A stretch of 64,000 nucleotides of DNA from Xiphias gladius (Eukaryota; Chordata; Actinopteri; Istiophoriformes; Xiphiidae). Made by a program: the position numbers and the translations under genes. Where the stretch lies: assembly GCF_016859285.1 (NCBI RefSeq), contig NC_053401.1:4785469-4849468 (forward strand), given 5' to 3'. Below the pieces are notes generated by a model. It saw only the letters and a list, made by a program, of their open reading frames with translations. It was not told where the DNA came from and made no database searches. Every line of letters begins with the position of its first letter. Position 1 is the first letter of the stretch. Below, in pieces: positions 23,011 to 35,700 of the stretch.

Positions 23011-24689
23011 TAGACCAGAATTACGGGGCTTTTGGGTTCGGCTTTCAAGATAGCTACCACGAGGGTTAACCTACTTTGAGTGAAACTTTTTCCTCACACC
23101 TTTACCAGTATCGCACTTCAAACTCACTCGAAATGCTTAACAGGACTCTAAGCACAACATGGGGCCACACACACTCTATTACATGAACACACGAAAATGG
23201 AAAACAGTAACACACAGTCACCCAGCAACGTAACCGATTAGTCATTTTTGGCAAGTTTCTGACTTACCATCAGACAACATGGTTACATCATGTGTTGGTA
23301 ATTTATTCGCCTCTCTCTATGACCAAAGGAAGACCAATAAACAGCGTTGCTGTTTTTGTAGTGGGATGGTTATTTTATTTACCTGCACTGTCTTCAAATT
23401 ACCACCCAATGTAGACGTTGCTGGTTCATAATTATATTACACTCACATATATGAGCCATGGCCGAACTGAAAGGTTGCTGGTACATATTGGGTTTGCAAC
23501 TGTATCACCTTCCCAGCAAACTGATTAGAAAGCTGTTACATTTATTATTATTAGTACCAGCTGCACTGGGATCAAGATGGATTTATTTTAATTTGGGCAA
23601 TAACATACCATTTGGATTTGTAGTCACCTACTTCAATATCCCTGTACAACCTCCTGAAATACTGCTTTAAACACAACTTCTGCCCTTATTCTCATATAGT
23701 AATTGGACAATCAACAGATTTTACATAAAAACAAAACCATGGATAACTGAGCTAGCAGTTATCAATTGGACCTTATGGATGGCCCCATGCATAGAAAAGA
23801 TTTTCTCAGGCAAGTGATCAACAAAAAAAGAATATAAAAGGGTTTTAAATTGTTTTCTAGTGACTTTCACTGAGGAAGGAATACATCTATTCCTTCCTCA
23901 ATGAGTCTTGGGATTTGTCTACTCAATTATATATAGTGCTATGAAGCTTTTATGATATTAATCAACAAATATGTCTTATCTGTGACCAAAGGTGTAACAT
24001 TTTTTTTTTTTTAATACAAAGGGCACAGAAAATTTAACTCACAGTTGGGTTTTGGTCCAGGAGGAAGGCCCGGTGGTTCTGAGAGATTGAAAGCAAGCAG
24101 CACACAAAGGCTTTCCCGGTCACCAACGGTGCTCTCTGAACAGTCCAACACGTGACTTCAAGTTTTCCAAGAGGCTACACACACCTTCAGTACCTGACAA
24201 ACTGGCACAGACACACACGTGCTAACATCCACCCTACTTAAGTGACATTAGGTAGTGTCTTCACCTACAGCTACTGGTTTTCTCTGGTTACACAAACATT
24301 CATGGACTGATTTCTCTCCCTGCTGGTCTTTCCGTGTCTGCCCGCCCCCTGTTCTCTTCCTCACCTGTTGCCAATTACAACAGGTGACCCTGACGAGCAA
24401 CTAATAGTGACCAATAAAACGAAAGGAGCTGACATTAAAGGCATATTGTGTGTTTTTATTTTAATGAAACTCAACTATTTGCTTTGAATATTATTAACAA
24501 ATTGGTTGTTATTTTTTTGAACTACTTATTATTTACATCCTACCTTATTTTTTATCAATGATCTTAATCACTCAGTTAACCATTTTTGTCTATCTTTCTT
24601 TAAAATTAAATTACCTTCATTTTCAGATCTTTTCATAGTAACTAAATGATATAATCCCTCACTTCGGTCATAGGGGCTTAAAGCACTGC

Positions 24690-25200
24690 TGGGCCTAATG
24701 GTGAAGACCCACGAAGCGAACAAATCAAGCACCATTCCCTCGGCCACTTCTCGCTCATTGCTGTGGCAAGTATCTCGCTCATTAGCAAAAGCATGGTGTA
24801 AACAAGCAACCAGCACTTTCTCAAACAGTTTATTTGACGTCGTGCCAAGCAGGGCTTCGCTTTTGATTTTAACTTTAATCTCGGAGGTCAGGGGGAAAAC
24901 TAGGATCCCAGAAAGTACAACAAAGATGTTGGTGGCCCGCCGCTGCACCGCTTCTTTGTAGTCGTTTTTTTTGGCTAAACGCTACTTAGCCATTGGGTGA
25001 ATTTCACCCTCGTTCGCATAGAGCTAATTTTTTTTTAAGCTTCCAACCCCTCCTGTTTGGTCGCTTCACAGGCCAGTCCTGCGTCAGCTGGTATCCCACA
25101 ATGACTTGTGAAACGATTTGCTCATGTCCCATAGAAAACGAACGATATAGAATTTCGCGTTGCATTGCGCTCAGTGGGTCTTCGCCAAAACTATAGCCTC
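24690..25200. repeat. CpG-richer block, probable repeat of unknown family
   Basis: Base composition and CpG content differ from the surroundings, and open frames exist on both strands (87-126 codons). None resembles a known protein and no splice structure supports them. A repeat-derived segment is the likeliest reading. Confidence 0.3.
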
Positions 25201-25264
25201 ACGGAGCCACTAGAAGGGCTGTTACTCTCTTTACACTGCGGGTTTTGTATGGATCACACAAAAG

Positions 25265-25510
25265 AGATATAATGTATTAATTAGTGAGCTTTAGAGATGC
25301 TGGTAGGCAGGCTTTGTTGCCATTCAACAGAGCCACACTAGCCGTTTTGACTGTATTCCCAGTCCTTGTGCTAAGCTAAGGTAACCAGCTACTGGCTATA
25401 GCTTCATATTCACCTAACTGACATGAGAGTGTGAGAGTGCTGGGATTCTCACCTAACTCTCAGCAAGATGCAAACAAGCAAAATGTCGAAAGGAGAATTT
25501 GACATGCCAC
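25265..25510. mobile_element. Family A element, right arm
   Basis: Reverse-complement words: GAGATGCTGGTAGGCAGGCT, ACAGAGCC and CTTGTGCTAAGCTAAG. Confidence 0.6.
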
Positions 25511-28500
25511 AGCTCTGTGATCGAGCCTCGGCATCATTTGATCGACAAGCACGCACAGCAAGGTGGCGATCATCAGTGGACACTGAAAGGTGGAGGCAAG
25601 CAAAAACCAAAGGGCTGTCATGTTGACAAAACTCCTCACAGGCTTCTTCTCAGCTCAAAAGGCTTACCTTATTAACATCACAGGAGCCGTAGCGCATGTG
25701 ATGGAGAACTGGGACATGAATAATAGCTGTTGAACTCAGCTGAAGTGATTTTACTTGGAGCGGTTAGCCTTTATTTTGTAAGTATTATTTTTGGAAAGCA
25801 AGGACTTCTACTGAAGGACTGAACTTGTCCACAGGGGCACGGCCGTTCCAGCAGAAGCACAACTGAACTTGTGAGCTTCATGCTCTGTTGTTGTAACCTT
25901 TCTCGCTCTTTCCCTCTTACTGATAATGTCTCCCTCACTTTTCCCACATTTCTCCTGATATAGGCTGTATTCATGAACTGATGTGGACAGTAGATGCACT
26001 GCAAAACACTGAAAGTCCACCTGATCCAAAGCTTCTGGGCTCTATCAGCTTCCTTGGCACTTACGCTGAAGATTCAATGAACTCTGAGTTGTGGTGAAGG
26101 TCTTTATCTGGTAACTGTGATTTTTCCTGGTCTGAATTTCTAAGAAATCATTACCATAATTCTCTAACAAAGAGCATTAGCAAAAAAAGCCAAGAGTCAA
26201 GTAATTTTATGAGGACCAGATGCGATTCGGTGGGTATCCATGAACATTATTTACTAAATCTTAATTTTTCCAAAACACAGCTCGTCAAACCTTCAACCGA
26301 TGCCAGCAAAGTTTATTCAACTACTGTGCTGTCACTGATTTCCAATTACTGTTGTAAGCAGTCATAATTGCATCCAGGTTCGATTCGGTGTCGTGCACGG
26401 TTTAAAGTTTGAACTTGAGGAAACTGCAGAGTCGTTTTTTTCATCAGCTCTGTGAGCTGCTTGCATCACCTGTCAGTCGCCGGTGCTATATTTCAATCAC
26501 ACCGCCTACAGCTTTGTGCATAAAGAGACCTCAGAAATCTGGGCCCTATGACATCAGTAGCAGCATTGTTTTATAATCCCCCAGGGGCCAGCACATTATT
26601 TCCCCATCCTGTATTAACATGCTGCCTTTCATCACTGACACTCATCTTCTAATAGAAAATAAAAAGAAAGAAAAAAGAAGAAGAAGAAGAAAAAAAAAAA
26701 AAAAAGACAAACACTGTTGCAGCACAGAGGAAGCTTTGGTTCCAAGGACATTTGTTGCACTGATGGTCCATGCATGATGCTTCATGTCTATGTGTGTGTC
26801 TTCAGTTGTGCCAGAAGCCAGCGTGCTGCATTCAGCAGAGATGCGGGTGCAAAGAGGGGTGGGGGCATTTTGGGCAGGATTTTTTTGTTGCCCAGAGAAC
26901 AGACCATGGTTTCCTGGAACAATGCAGCTGATGAGAGTCTCTCCAAGGAAAATAAGGCTCTGACATCATGGGTTCTTAAAGCACACAGCTGAGCCAACAC
27001 TCTCTCCTGCTATAATCAAGCCTCAGTGAATTTCCACTGTCGACTGAAATTGAGAAAGAGGGAGAATCTCCTCCAATGGTTTCAACACTTTTTTTTTTTT
27101 TTTTTTTTTTTACACATGCTTTAATCTAACAGCTAATTTTCCCATTGTAGCATGAGGCTCATAGTGCACTTGCTAGACTCTTGTGTCTCTATTTCCATTT
27201 ACATCTGGCCTTGGCTCCTGGTAACAATAAAATGTGACATACGGCTACTTGTAACTTTGTCATGATCAACTCATCACAAGACGAGGTTGGATTTTAGCCG
27301 CAGGATCTGAGAATATTTGGGATTAGAGACAACAAATGCTCAGTTGCCAACAGCAAGGAACAAAAGTTAAAACCCAGCAGAGTGAAATCCTGTGTGTCCT
27401 ATTGAAAAAAAATGAATGGTTGAAGACTGATGAAGCCTTGCAACCACTTTTCCTGTAAAACAACCAGTAGAATAAGTAGTAAAATTGGTGAGTGTAGTAA
27501 AACAGACCACAAGGTCATTCAAAAGACAATTGTGTGCTTAAGATGAGGAGCTGAAGAGTGTGGAGAGATTGTGTTTCAGGGCTGAGTCCAAAATCTGTGT
27601 CCTTAGATGCACTGGATCCTGAGTGCACGCAGATCAATGGGAAAGGATTGTGCTCTTTCCAGAACCATCCTGATTCTTGAGGTTATTCGAACAGCTTTGT
27701 GTTGCACTTCTTGATTCCCCATGTAATCCAAAATTAGCACACATAAGAGGATAAACAGAGCATTTTTAAGACAACCTAGCTTTGTATTTTGCAGTAATTA
27801 CAACTGGATGATAGTGCACATCCGTATTCACTTTGATAATTGGCTTATTTGTTATGGCTTGGTTACCCGCCACTGCCCAGGCCTTTCTGCACACAATTTC
27901 TCTCTGATTTATTTGAACTCTAAATCTTGCAAGCTTGCAGCCTGCAGTCGAACCATTAGGGCGAGATAATTGATTCTGTATTAGTCATCAGGAGGGATGA
28001 AATAACATCCAGGATGGCCGGGACGACCGGGACTTCGCCAACCTCCCTGCTGCTCCACATTTTGATCTCCGCTGTCTGCTGAGCGTCGTCCAGAGAGCCA
28101 ATTTATCAGGGTTTGATTGTTGTCCCATATATATCCGTTTAAAAAGTGCTGACAGTGAGTGAATGAGCGAGAGCTCGGCACTGTCAAAGCATCCTCCAAA
28201 GAGCTGAACATGCAGCTCTGGCCTCAGGGAGCACCACACCCCGCTCTGTTTGCTTTGGCAGACCCTGCCACCTCTTAGGAAGTATCACTTTGTCATTCAG
28301 CACACCCACCACGCTCAGTTTCATCCTGCACGGTGCACAAAGCCTCAGCTTGAGTTACAGCTTCATCTATAGCCGAAATGCCTTTAAAAGGATCGTACAT
28401 GCTTAAGAGAGAGAAACCTCTGCTATGTAATTATCTGCTGTTCATCTGTCTGAATCAACGGAGTTCCTCATAAAAGCTGTATAGAGTTTACCAGGGTGAT

Positions 28501-29559
28501 GTTGCGTAATAGAGGGAGTAAAACCTTTATAGGATGATGTTTCCCCAGAGGTTTTATGAGTGTATGTGCATGCTGTATGAAAGAACTCTCCAGCCATTTC
28601 TGTGATGTTGACAAGTGGTTTATTCAGCAGGAATGGTGAACAATTTGTCAGTATTTTTTTTCTACAGAAGGCAATCGAGCACCATAAATAACAGCGCTGT
28701 GATCAAACACTTTCTTGGACAGTGAGCGTCAGGAAATTACATTTTCTTATTTAACTCCCCACAGAGCTGTGAATGTCTCACACACTCTCACATTTTAGCT
28801 TTTATTAATTATTTCACAGAAAAGTGACAAACAGAAATATTGGTATGATTCGTAGTCAGATGATTTGAAGTTGGTCGCTGTAGCTTTCTTGATCGCAGCT
28901 CCAAAAATTCCAGATACACCGAGGGACTTTTGTCTAGCTCACTTTACTATCTATTACACAAGCTGTATTTCAGGTACCAGAGACAGTGTGTGAAGGGTGT
29001 ATTGTAGCTGCAGTGCAGTTCAGACAGGGATGGCATCAATTTGTTATTTAATGATCTGGTCGTAAGTTTAGCTCATTAATAATGCTGAGTGAGGTTTTGT
29101 TCTCATCAAAAAGTCTTTGGTTTGTACTGTATGTCTGAAGATCTGGGAGGACCAGTGATGTCTTCCAACCAGCTTCTTTTTCATTTCAGTTGCCAGGTCA
29201 ACTGATGAGAGAATTTGTAAGGAATAGACACCGAAGCATATATACAAATTCCCATTTTAAAACCTTGATCATTATAGATACAAACACACTTTTAAAATGT
29301 GTCTTAATTCAGAGAGCTGCTAACAAATGTTTTGGAGAAAAATAAATTAAACTCCTGGCTTAATCTTAAAGCGAGACTACAGTATGTAACTTTTGAAAGA
29401 AGAAATAAAAAAAAAATTCTCTTACAAGTGAAAACTTAAATTCAAATGCACCTTTGCTCAATTCAATACACTCAGGGGTTTTATCACTACAGCCTTATTT
29501 GGTCTGGTATTACTAGTAGCTAATGAAGGGCAATGTTAGCCGACGGTAGCAAACTTAAA

Positions 29560-30045
29560 GCAGTAGTTTGAAATTTTGGGAAATACCCTTCATTGCCAAG
29601 AGTTAGATGAAAATATTGATAATGCTCTTATAGGTGTAAGCTAAATATAAAGCTACAGCCAGAAGCCAGTTATTTTAGCTTAGCATACAGAGTGGAAACA
29701 GGGGGAGGCAGCTAGCTTTGCTCTGTCCGAAGGTAAGAAAATTCACCCACCAGCTACTCTAAAGCTCACGAATCAACAAACACATCTGGATTGTTAATCT
29801 GTCAAAAAAAAACAAAAAAACTGAGGTGTAAAAGAGGTGCTGGTAGGCAGATTTTGCTAACTTCGGACAGAGCCAGGCTAGTTGATTCCCCCCGTTTCAA
29901 GTTTTTGTGCTAAGATAAGCTAACTGGCTACTGGCTGAAGCCTTATATTTAATGGACAGGTATGAGAGTCGTATCGATCTTCTCATCTAACTGGTCAAGA
30001 AAACAAGTAAGCAAATTTCAAGTTTCAAACTACTCTTTTAAGCTA
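29560..30045. mobile_element. Family A palindromic element, both arms
   Basis: The clearest full copy: starts with TAGTTTGAAATTTTGGGAAA, the left arm has TTAGCTTAGCATACAGAGTG, the right arm has GTGCTGGTAGGCAGATTTTG and GTGCTAAGATAAGCTAACTG, and it ends in TTTCAAACTACTC. The outermost bases are inverted repeats of each other. Confidence 0.75.
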
Positions 30046-32643
30046 GATGACTGAGTACATTTACTGACTTTATAGCTCTTCACTACTTGAGTCACTGTTA
30101 CGCTACAATTTAGCATGTTACGGATAAACATGATGATGTCTTTAAAGCATCTGACGAATTACAATCTTGGGAAATGAGGGCAAATCCAATGTGTAATGAT
30201 TGTCCAATAATTATCACTTGGGGCCACATTGGCCGCTGTTCAGCAAAAGTTACGTAGTCTCGCTTTGTGGAAGCTTCATGGCCTCGAGGGAGGTGCATGT
30301 ACACACACATCTCAGGACAGACAAAAGCACACCATGACTTTTAACAATCTCAATACAATTGGAAGAATCACAGTTCACAGTACTTTTGTCAAGTTATTTG
30401 GCATAAGGGATCTATATTGAGAAAATAATTTAAAAACAGTAGAAAAAATAGCATTTTGCCTTCTTGGGACCACAACATGGTATTTTCTTATTTTTAATTC
30501 TCCATGCATTCACAGATTTCACACAGATACATTTACTCGCTTACACTACTACCTTATTGAAACAGCTTACAAATAAAAACACTATTAAAATGGTGGCCAC
30601 AAGGCTGTGCAAAAGGGAAGACCTCCAATGTAAGCCCTGCCATCTGTCTGTCTTAGCCATCTCTTGCAAGTAACAAACTACAAAATAGCACCATTATACA
30701 GTGGATAGGATTCTTAATACAGTTTTTTTATATGAAACCGTCATGTACAATGAATGATAGCAATGCATAGGTTAACATAAATGGGAGTACTGTTTGATTA
30801 TACACAGGCAGAGGAGGCAGAGCCAGAGATGAGATGTCTTGGGCGGTTTGTGCGATAAAATGACTGTAAATCCACATGGAGGCTAGAACAAACAGCCATG
30901 ACTGGCGGTCCTCATGCAAGGACTTCTCAGAACTGGCTTTTCATTTGTGTATGTGTTGTCTGTGTGTGCTTGACCCTTGCTCACAGTTACACAACTCTCA
31001 TTTACACTGGGTGCTTTGTATGTGTGTTTGTGTACTGTTATATGTGTGCTGTATCTCACATCTCCAGGAGGACTTGTTGTTTTGGTTTGCAATATTTACC
31101 AAATCGTTTAATCTGCTTATTTCTCTGGTGGACTTTGCAATGGATGCTGTGGAGTTTTGTTGTACTCTCACCATCATGGCAGATAATGCAGTCCAAGCGA
31201 CAACTGAAGTAGCAAAGTTCTTGGCCTCCCTAAACTAACAAAATAACACAGGCCAAGATTGATCAATCATTAAACTTCTCCGTCTAAGTGACTATTGTTA
31301 CAGCCTCTCCGTCTTTTGCTTTAAACTTCGGTATTGGGAGATTCAGGAAGATTTTGTTAGTTCTTCACGAGAACAAGAAAGAAGATTTTACTCTAGTTGA
31401 TCCTGGTGGGGTTTTTTTAGAGTGCTTATTGAATTGCAGTGACTAAACTTTCATGAATTGGCTTGAACCTTGAACTCAGGCCTCCACTCAGACTCAAATG
31501 TTGATCACCGTGTCACTGGAATGCTGACAAAAATCAGATTTGGCCAGGGTGGTGACATGTGAAAAGAATCCAGAAGACAAACATTTCCCTTGATTGTCGC
31601 TATTTGACTTATTCCACTCACTTATGCAAAATGAACTTTGAATCCAACGGATGACCCATTTCTGACAACCAAACAAGCACCATGTACTTACTAACCAAAA
31701 AACTTGATTCAGTTTGCTTCTGGCTAATGTGATTTCCTATTTTGTACCATCTTGTATTTCTAGTACCTACTGTACGTCCCACCTTCCTCAAAATCCCCTG
31801 TAATAGTGCTTGATTTGTTGTTATAGAAGTGTTTGGATTGTGGACTCAGTCCTCAGGATCTCAACACTTCCTGAGACTTAGGAAGGATTTGGATTGGACT
31901 CAAACCTTCTAGCGACTCCATTTAGATATAAGAACCCTGCCTTCAGTTACTGAGAAGTAGGGATTTGATTTGGGCTCAAGGAAAAATAACTACAACAACG
32001 TTTAAAATCTGATAATGAGCCGCCTGGTCTTTGTCCTTTAAAGCAAACCTTGTTTTACTCTTTTAAAAATTTCCTTGGTAATGCATGGTGCATGAAAACA
32101 AACTCCGAAGATAAGATAATCAGATTTTGACTTGGGTAGTAACTGTTAAATGTGACCGGTGATAAAATATCCTGTCTTACCAGAGGAGTGGAATGAATCC
32201 ACTCTCTCAGAGTAAAAGGATATACCTCCACAAAGTTCAGGGGACAGGATGGACCACTCATTCTCAAGCCACCTGCTCTCTGATTGGCTGAAGCCCAGAT
32301 CCGTTCCCACCTTTCCTGGAGCCAGGGGTTGCTGCAGCTCACACATGGAGGTATAATAAGCTCTTGTTCGTGTCTCAGCAGCTAAACTAGTCTGTTACAT
32401 TGCATTAACAAAGAATTCCTCCCGATATGGAATGGTGCAGTGTATAAAATAATCACAAGATCCCTCATCAAACCCTTAAACACCACTTAGCCCTCAGGTT
32501 TCAATCATTTTGAAGAGCTTCTCGGACCATTGTTAGCATCCTCATTGTTTTGTTTTACAGTGAACCATTCCACAGGGGTACCGGGTAAGGCCACTCCCTT
32601 CTCTCTTCCCAAGTTGCTGGGCATTTGTCCATTCGCTCCTTCC

Positions 32644-32703
32644 CTACATTCTGTAATTTCTGCCCCCCGTGTTGCCTCGACTTGAGTTTTTCTGATGCAC
32701 TTC
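32644..32703 (-). CDS. igf1: igf1 coding exon 5 (E-peptide end)
   Basis: 60 nt, [19 protein letters not shown] then TAG, the conserved C-terminus of the fish Ea peptides. Acceptor ATTTCAG. Confidence 0.95.
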   Translation of the reverse strand, partial: EVHQKNSSRGNTGGRNYRM

Positions 32704-35700
32704 CTGAAATAAAAAAGAAACACATACTTAGACACATGGCAAAGGTATAACAAGGTTAAGAGATGACCTTCTTTGGAAAATCTGAAATCTGCACCAAAAA
32801 AAAAACAAAAGAAAAAAAAAAACAGTTGTTGAACAACTGTTTTTGAAAATCTGTTGGTGTAAAATAAACTTGGGCTTGAAATACAAACTTAGTAGCACAA
32901 TGAGTTGCTAATAGTACATGGCCAACGCTCAGTGCTCTTCAACATTCAGAAGCATTCAGTTGTGCACCACAGAAGTTGACAACAGGAAAGAGGTGCCGAG
33001 CAAACCACCTGCCCAAAAGCAAGTACCTTATCTGATTCTACAAATATATGCAGATCAGCTGTAGAATCACTATAGTTTATACAGTATTTCCTAGTCTTGC
33101 ACAGCTGGACCTATCTCAACAGGCCTGGGTCAGCGCTGGGTGCACCTATCATCACTTTGCTATTGGGGAAAAAACACGCTCTGGCTTGTTTGTATTTCTT
33201 TAAACCAATCTCAATCGTCTTGTGCGGCACTAAGCCCAGTATGCAGCGACAGTGCCCCTGCAAAATAGCGTCGGGGGGAACTTGTTTTGGTGGAACATTT
33301 GTACGTGGGCAGGCGAGCACTGTAATTAAAATGGCTCGTTGCCCGTGAAGAAAATGCCACAAAAAATAGTAAAAGACCTATGACGACTGTGTGATTGTGC
33401 AATCCAAATCTTCATCCAAACTTGCTGCTAGCGCGGAGGCTGTTGTTCCCCGTAGCGAGGGGGATTTTCAAAACATTGAAAGGCAGATAGCAGAAGGGGA
33501 GGAAAATGCCGCGTGAGACACACGGCCAATGGTAGGCTTATACCCACAGTCTACATCCAGTGAGTTAGAATATATATTTCCTGACACAAAAAGTGAGAAA
33601 TATTCACATTCTAGTTTGACTTTAGGAGATATATAAGAGGGTTCATACAGCAAAACCACCGTCGCAACACAATCCACAAATTAATGAACAGATGAGTGGT
33701 ATGGAAACCACTGCACATGTTGATACACCAAACATGACATGACATGTTTCATCTCCAGACCTTGCATGCGTCAGTCTGTTATGGTGAGATGCCAGAATTT
33801 CAGCACATAATGTACAGTAGCAGAGTGGAGATTCTGCCTGGGGAGCGGGAGTGCCACTGGGTCTACCACAAAAACCACTTAGTTCCTTCTCTTGCTAATG
33901 GTTTTCTTTTTTGAGAGAAGGGTAAAAAGCATACGGTCGAATCTTAAAAGGATCACACTCTCAAAGGTTGGCAACTCGAGGATGAAACAGAGTCTGCATT
34001 TAGACCTAACAGTTTCTTTATTTGGCCAAGAGATTAAGATTTCAGAGCTAAGATTGTGTAAATGAACGTCTCCCATTTCAAATAATGCTTGTTCTGCTTT
34101 TGAAAAATCTTAAGAATGTCAAATTAGAGACTATGTGGTTGATACAGGTTTAAATGAAATAACAATATTGATAACAAGACAATGAGATGAAAAGTATCCA
34201 TTTGCAAGCGTACCTTAAAGGATGAGTGACTATGTCCAGGTAAAGGTCTCTGTGGGAGGAAAATGAAACCACTTAAGTTGGATGGATTAATTTCTCTTGC
34301 TATACAGTAAACTGCTAGTAAAGTTGAACCTACTGACTCCTTAAAGTAACAGTTTGACACTTTGAAAAATGTGCTTAGTGAGATGATACCAATCTCATGT
34401 CTGTTCACTGACTATTTTACAACAGCCATTAGCTGTTTAGTTTAGCTTAGCATAAAGAATGGAAACAGGTGAAAACAGTGCATGCTCTGACAGAAGCTAC
34501 TAAAACATCAATACTATTCTCTTTTTCTTTCCACATTTCCTGATGAGTAAACCTTTTTTTTTAAGAGTGTATCTGTTCGGTGCTGTGCTCACCTTCTTGT
34601 TTTTTGTCTTGTCTGGTTGCTGTGCTGTCCTACGCTCTGTGCCCTTGTCCACTTTGTGCCCTGCGGTACTAACCTTAGGTGCCCTCGGCATGTCTGTGTG
34701 GCGCTGTGCACGCACAGAGCGAGCTGCCTTGCTAGTCTTGGCAGGTGCACAGTACATCTCCAGGCGCCGCAGCTCACAGCTTTGAAAGCAGCACTCGTCC
34801 ACAATGCCACGTGATCGCCGTGCATTGGGGCCATAGCCTGTTGGTTTACCTGTTTGAGAAGGACAACAAGAGGAGTTAGATAACTGAGGAGACAGAAGAA
34901 GATTTGGCAACACCATGGCTGACAACATTAATGGTGAATTTCTGGGTTGTGAATTCCTTCAGTGGTTTTTGTCATTGTCCAAATAAACAGCGTTTATAAC
35001 ATCCATAAATGACCGTTAGCTTAACAGCTGAACCAAGATTGTCTTATCATAGTTTAGCAACCATAACTAGCCACAGCAGGCCTTTCAAGCTTTGGATTTC
35101 CACACACGTTGAAGCGTTGTGTACGGGGCTGTAGGAGGAGCAAAACTCTGTAAATAAACAGTGTGGATGATGATTTCTTTTTTTTACCCTCTCCAAAACC
35201 AAACATACTCGAGCCAAAGTGTAAGGAATTGATTAATAGTGTGTTTATCTGCTCTGATGCATATTAGCATGCCCAGCTAACTAGCTTACTCCTTACAGTA
35301 AAAACCCAGCGTAACTTCTGAGACTAGCGGCATTTGCCTTATTTTGTTGGATTAAAGGTTACTTTTAAAGAAAAAAAAGCCCTGTTCATTACCAGCACAT
35401 TCCCTGTGAAGTATTTCTATACTGTGTGGAAGCTAGTCTTAGACGGTACTACATCAGAGTGTAGGCTAACTAGCCCTACTGGATTTGGGAAAGTTTAGAC
35501 TCCAGTAACCCCAGCCAAAATTTGTCGACTGAGATAGCATTACATAGAGAGAACGGCCTTTTCTCTTGGAACGTTAAAAGTGAAACCTACAGTTTGAAAT
35601 TACAAAGGATAGACCATAAATCTAACCTCTGTCTTGCTTGGCCTAGAATGTATGCTAAGCAGCTAAGCAGATTTATGTAGACTACTGCTGTTTCTTAATT

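Larger units (their letters stand above)
22020..32643. other. Intergenic spacer between pmch and igf1
   Basis: No protein gene was recognised. The spacer has family A arms (22560-22790, 25265-25510, 29560-30045), a family B piece (22860-23010), homopolymer runs (24000, 26690, 27090) and a CpG-richer block of unknown origin (24690-25200). It also has stretches without obvious repeats (26500-26640, 27980-28260) that could be regulatory. The igf1 3' untranslated region must occupy its right part, but no single polyadenylation signal could be chosen. Confidence 0.5.

Noticed and set aside
24568..24961. Overlapping 126-codon (-) and 87-codon (+) frames
   Set aside because: Open on both strands in a CpG-richer repeat-like block; no start context, splice sites or recognisable domain.
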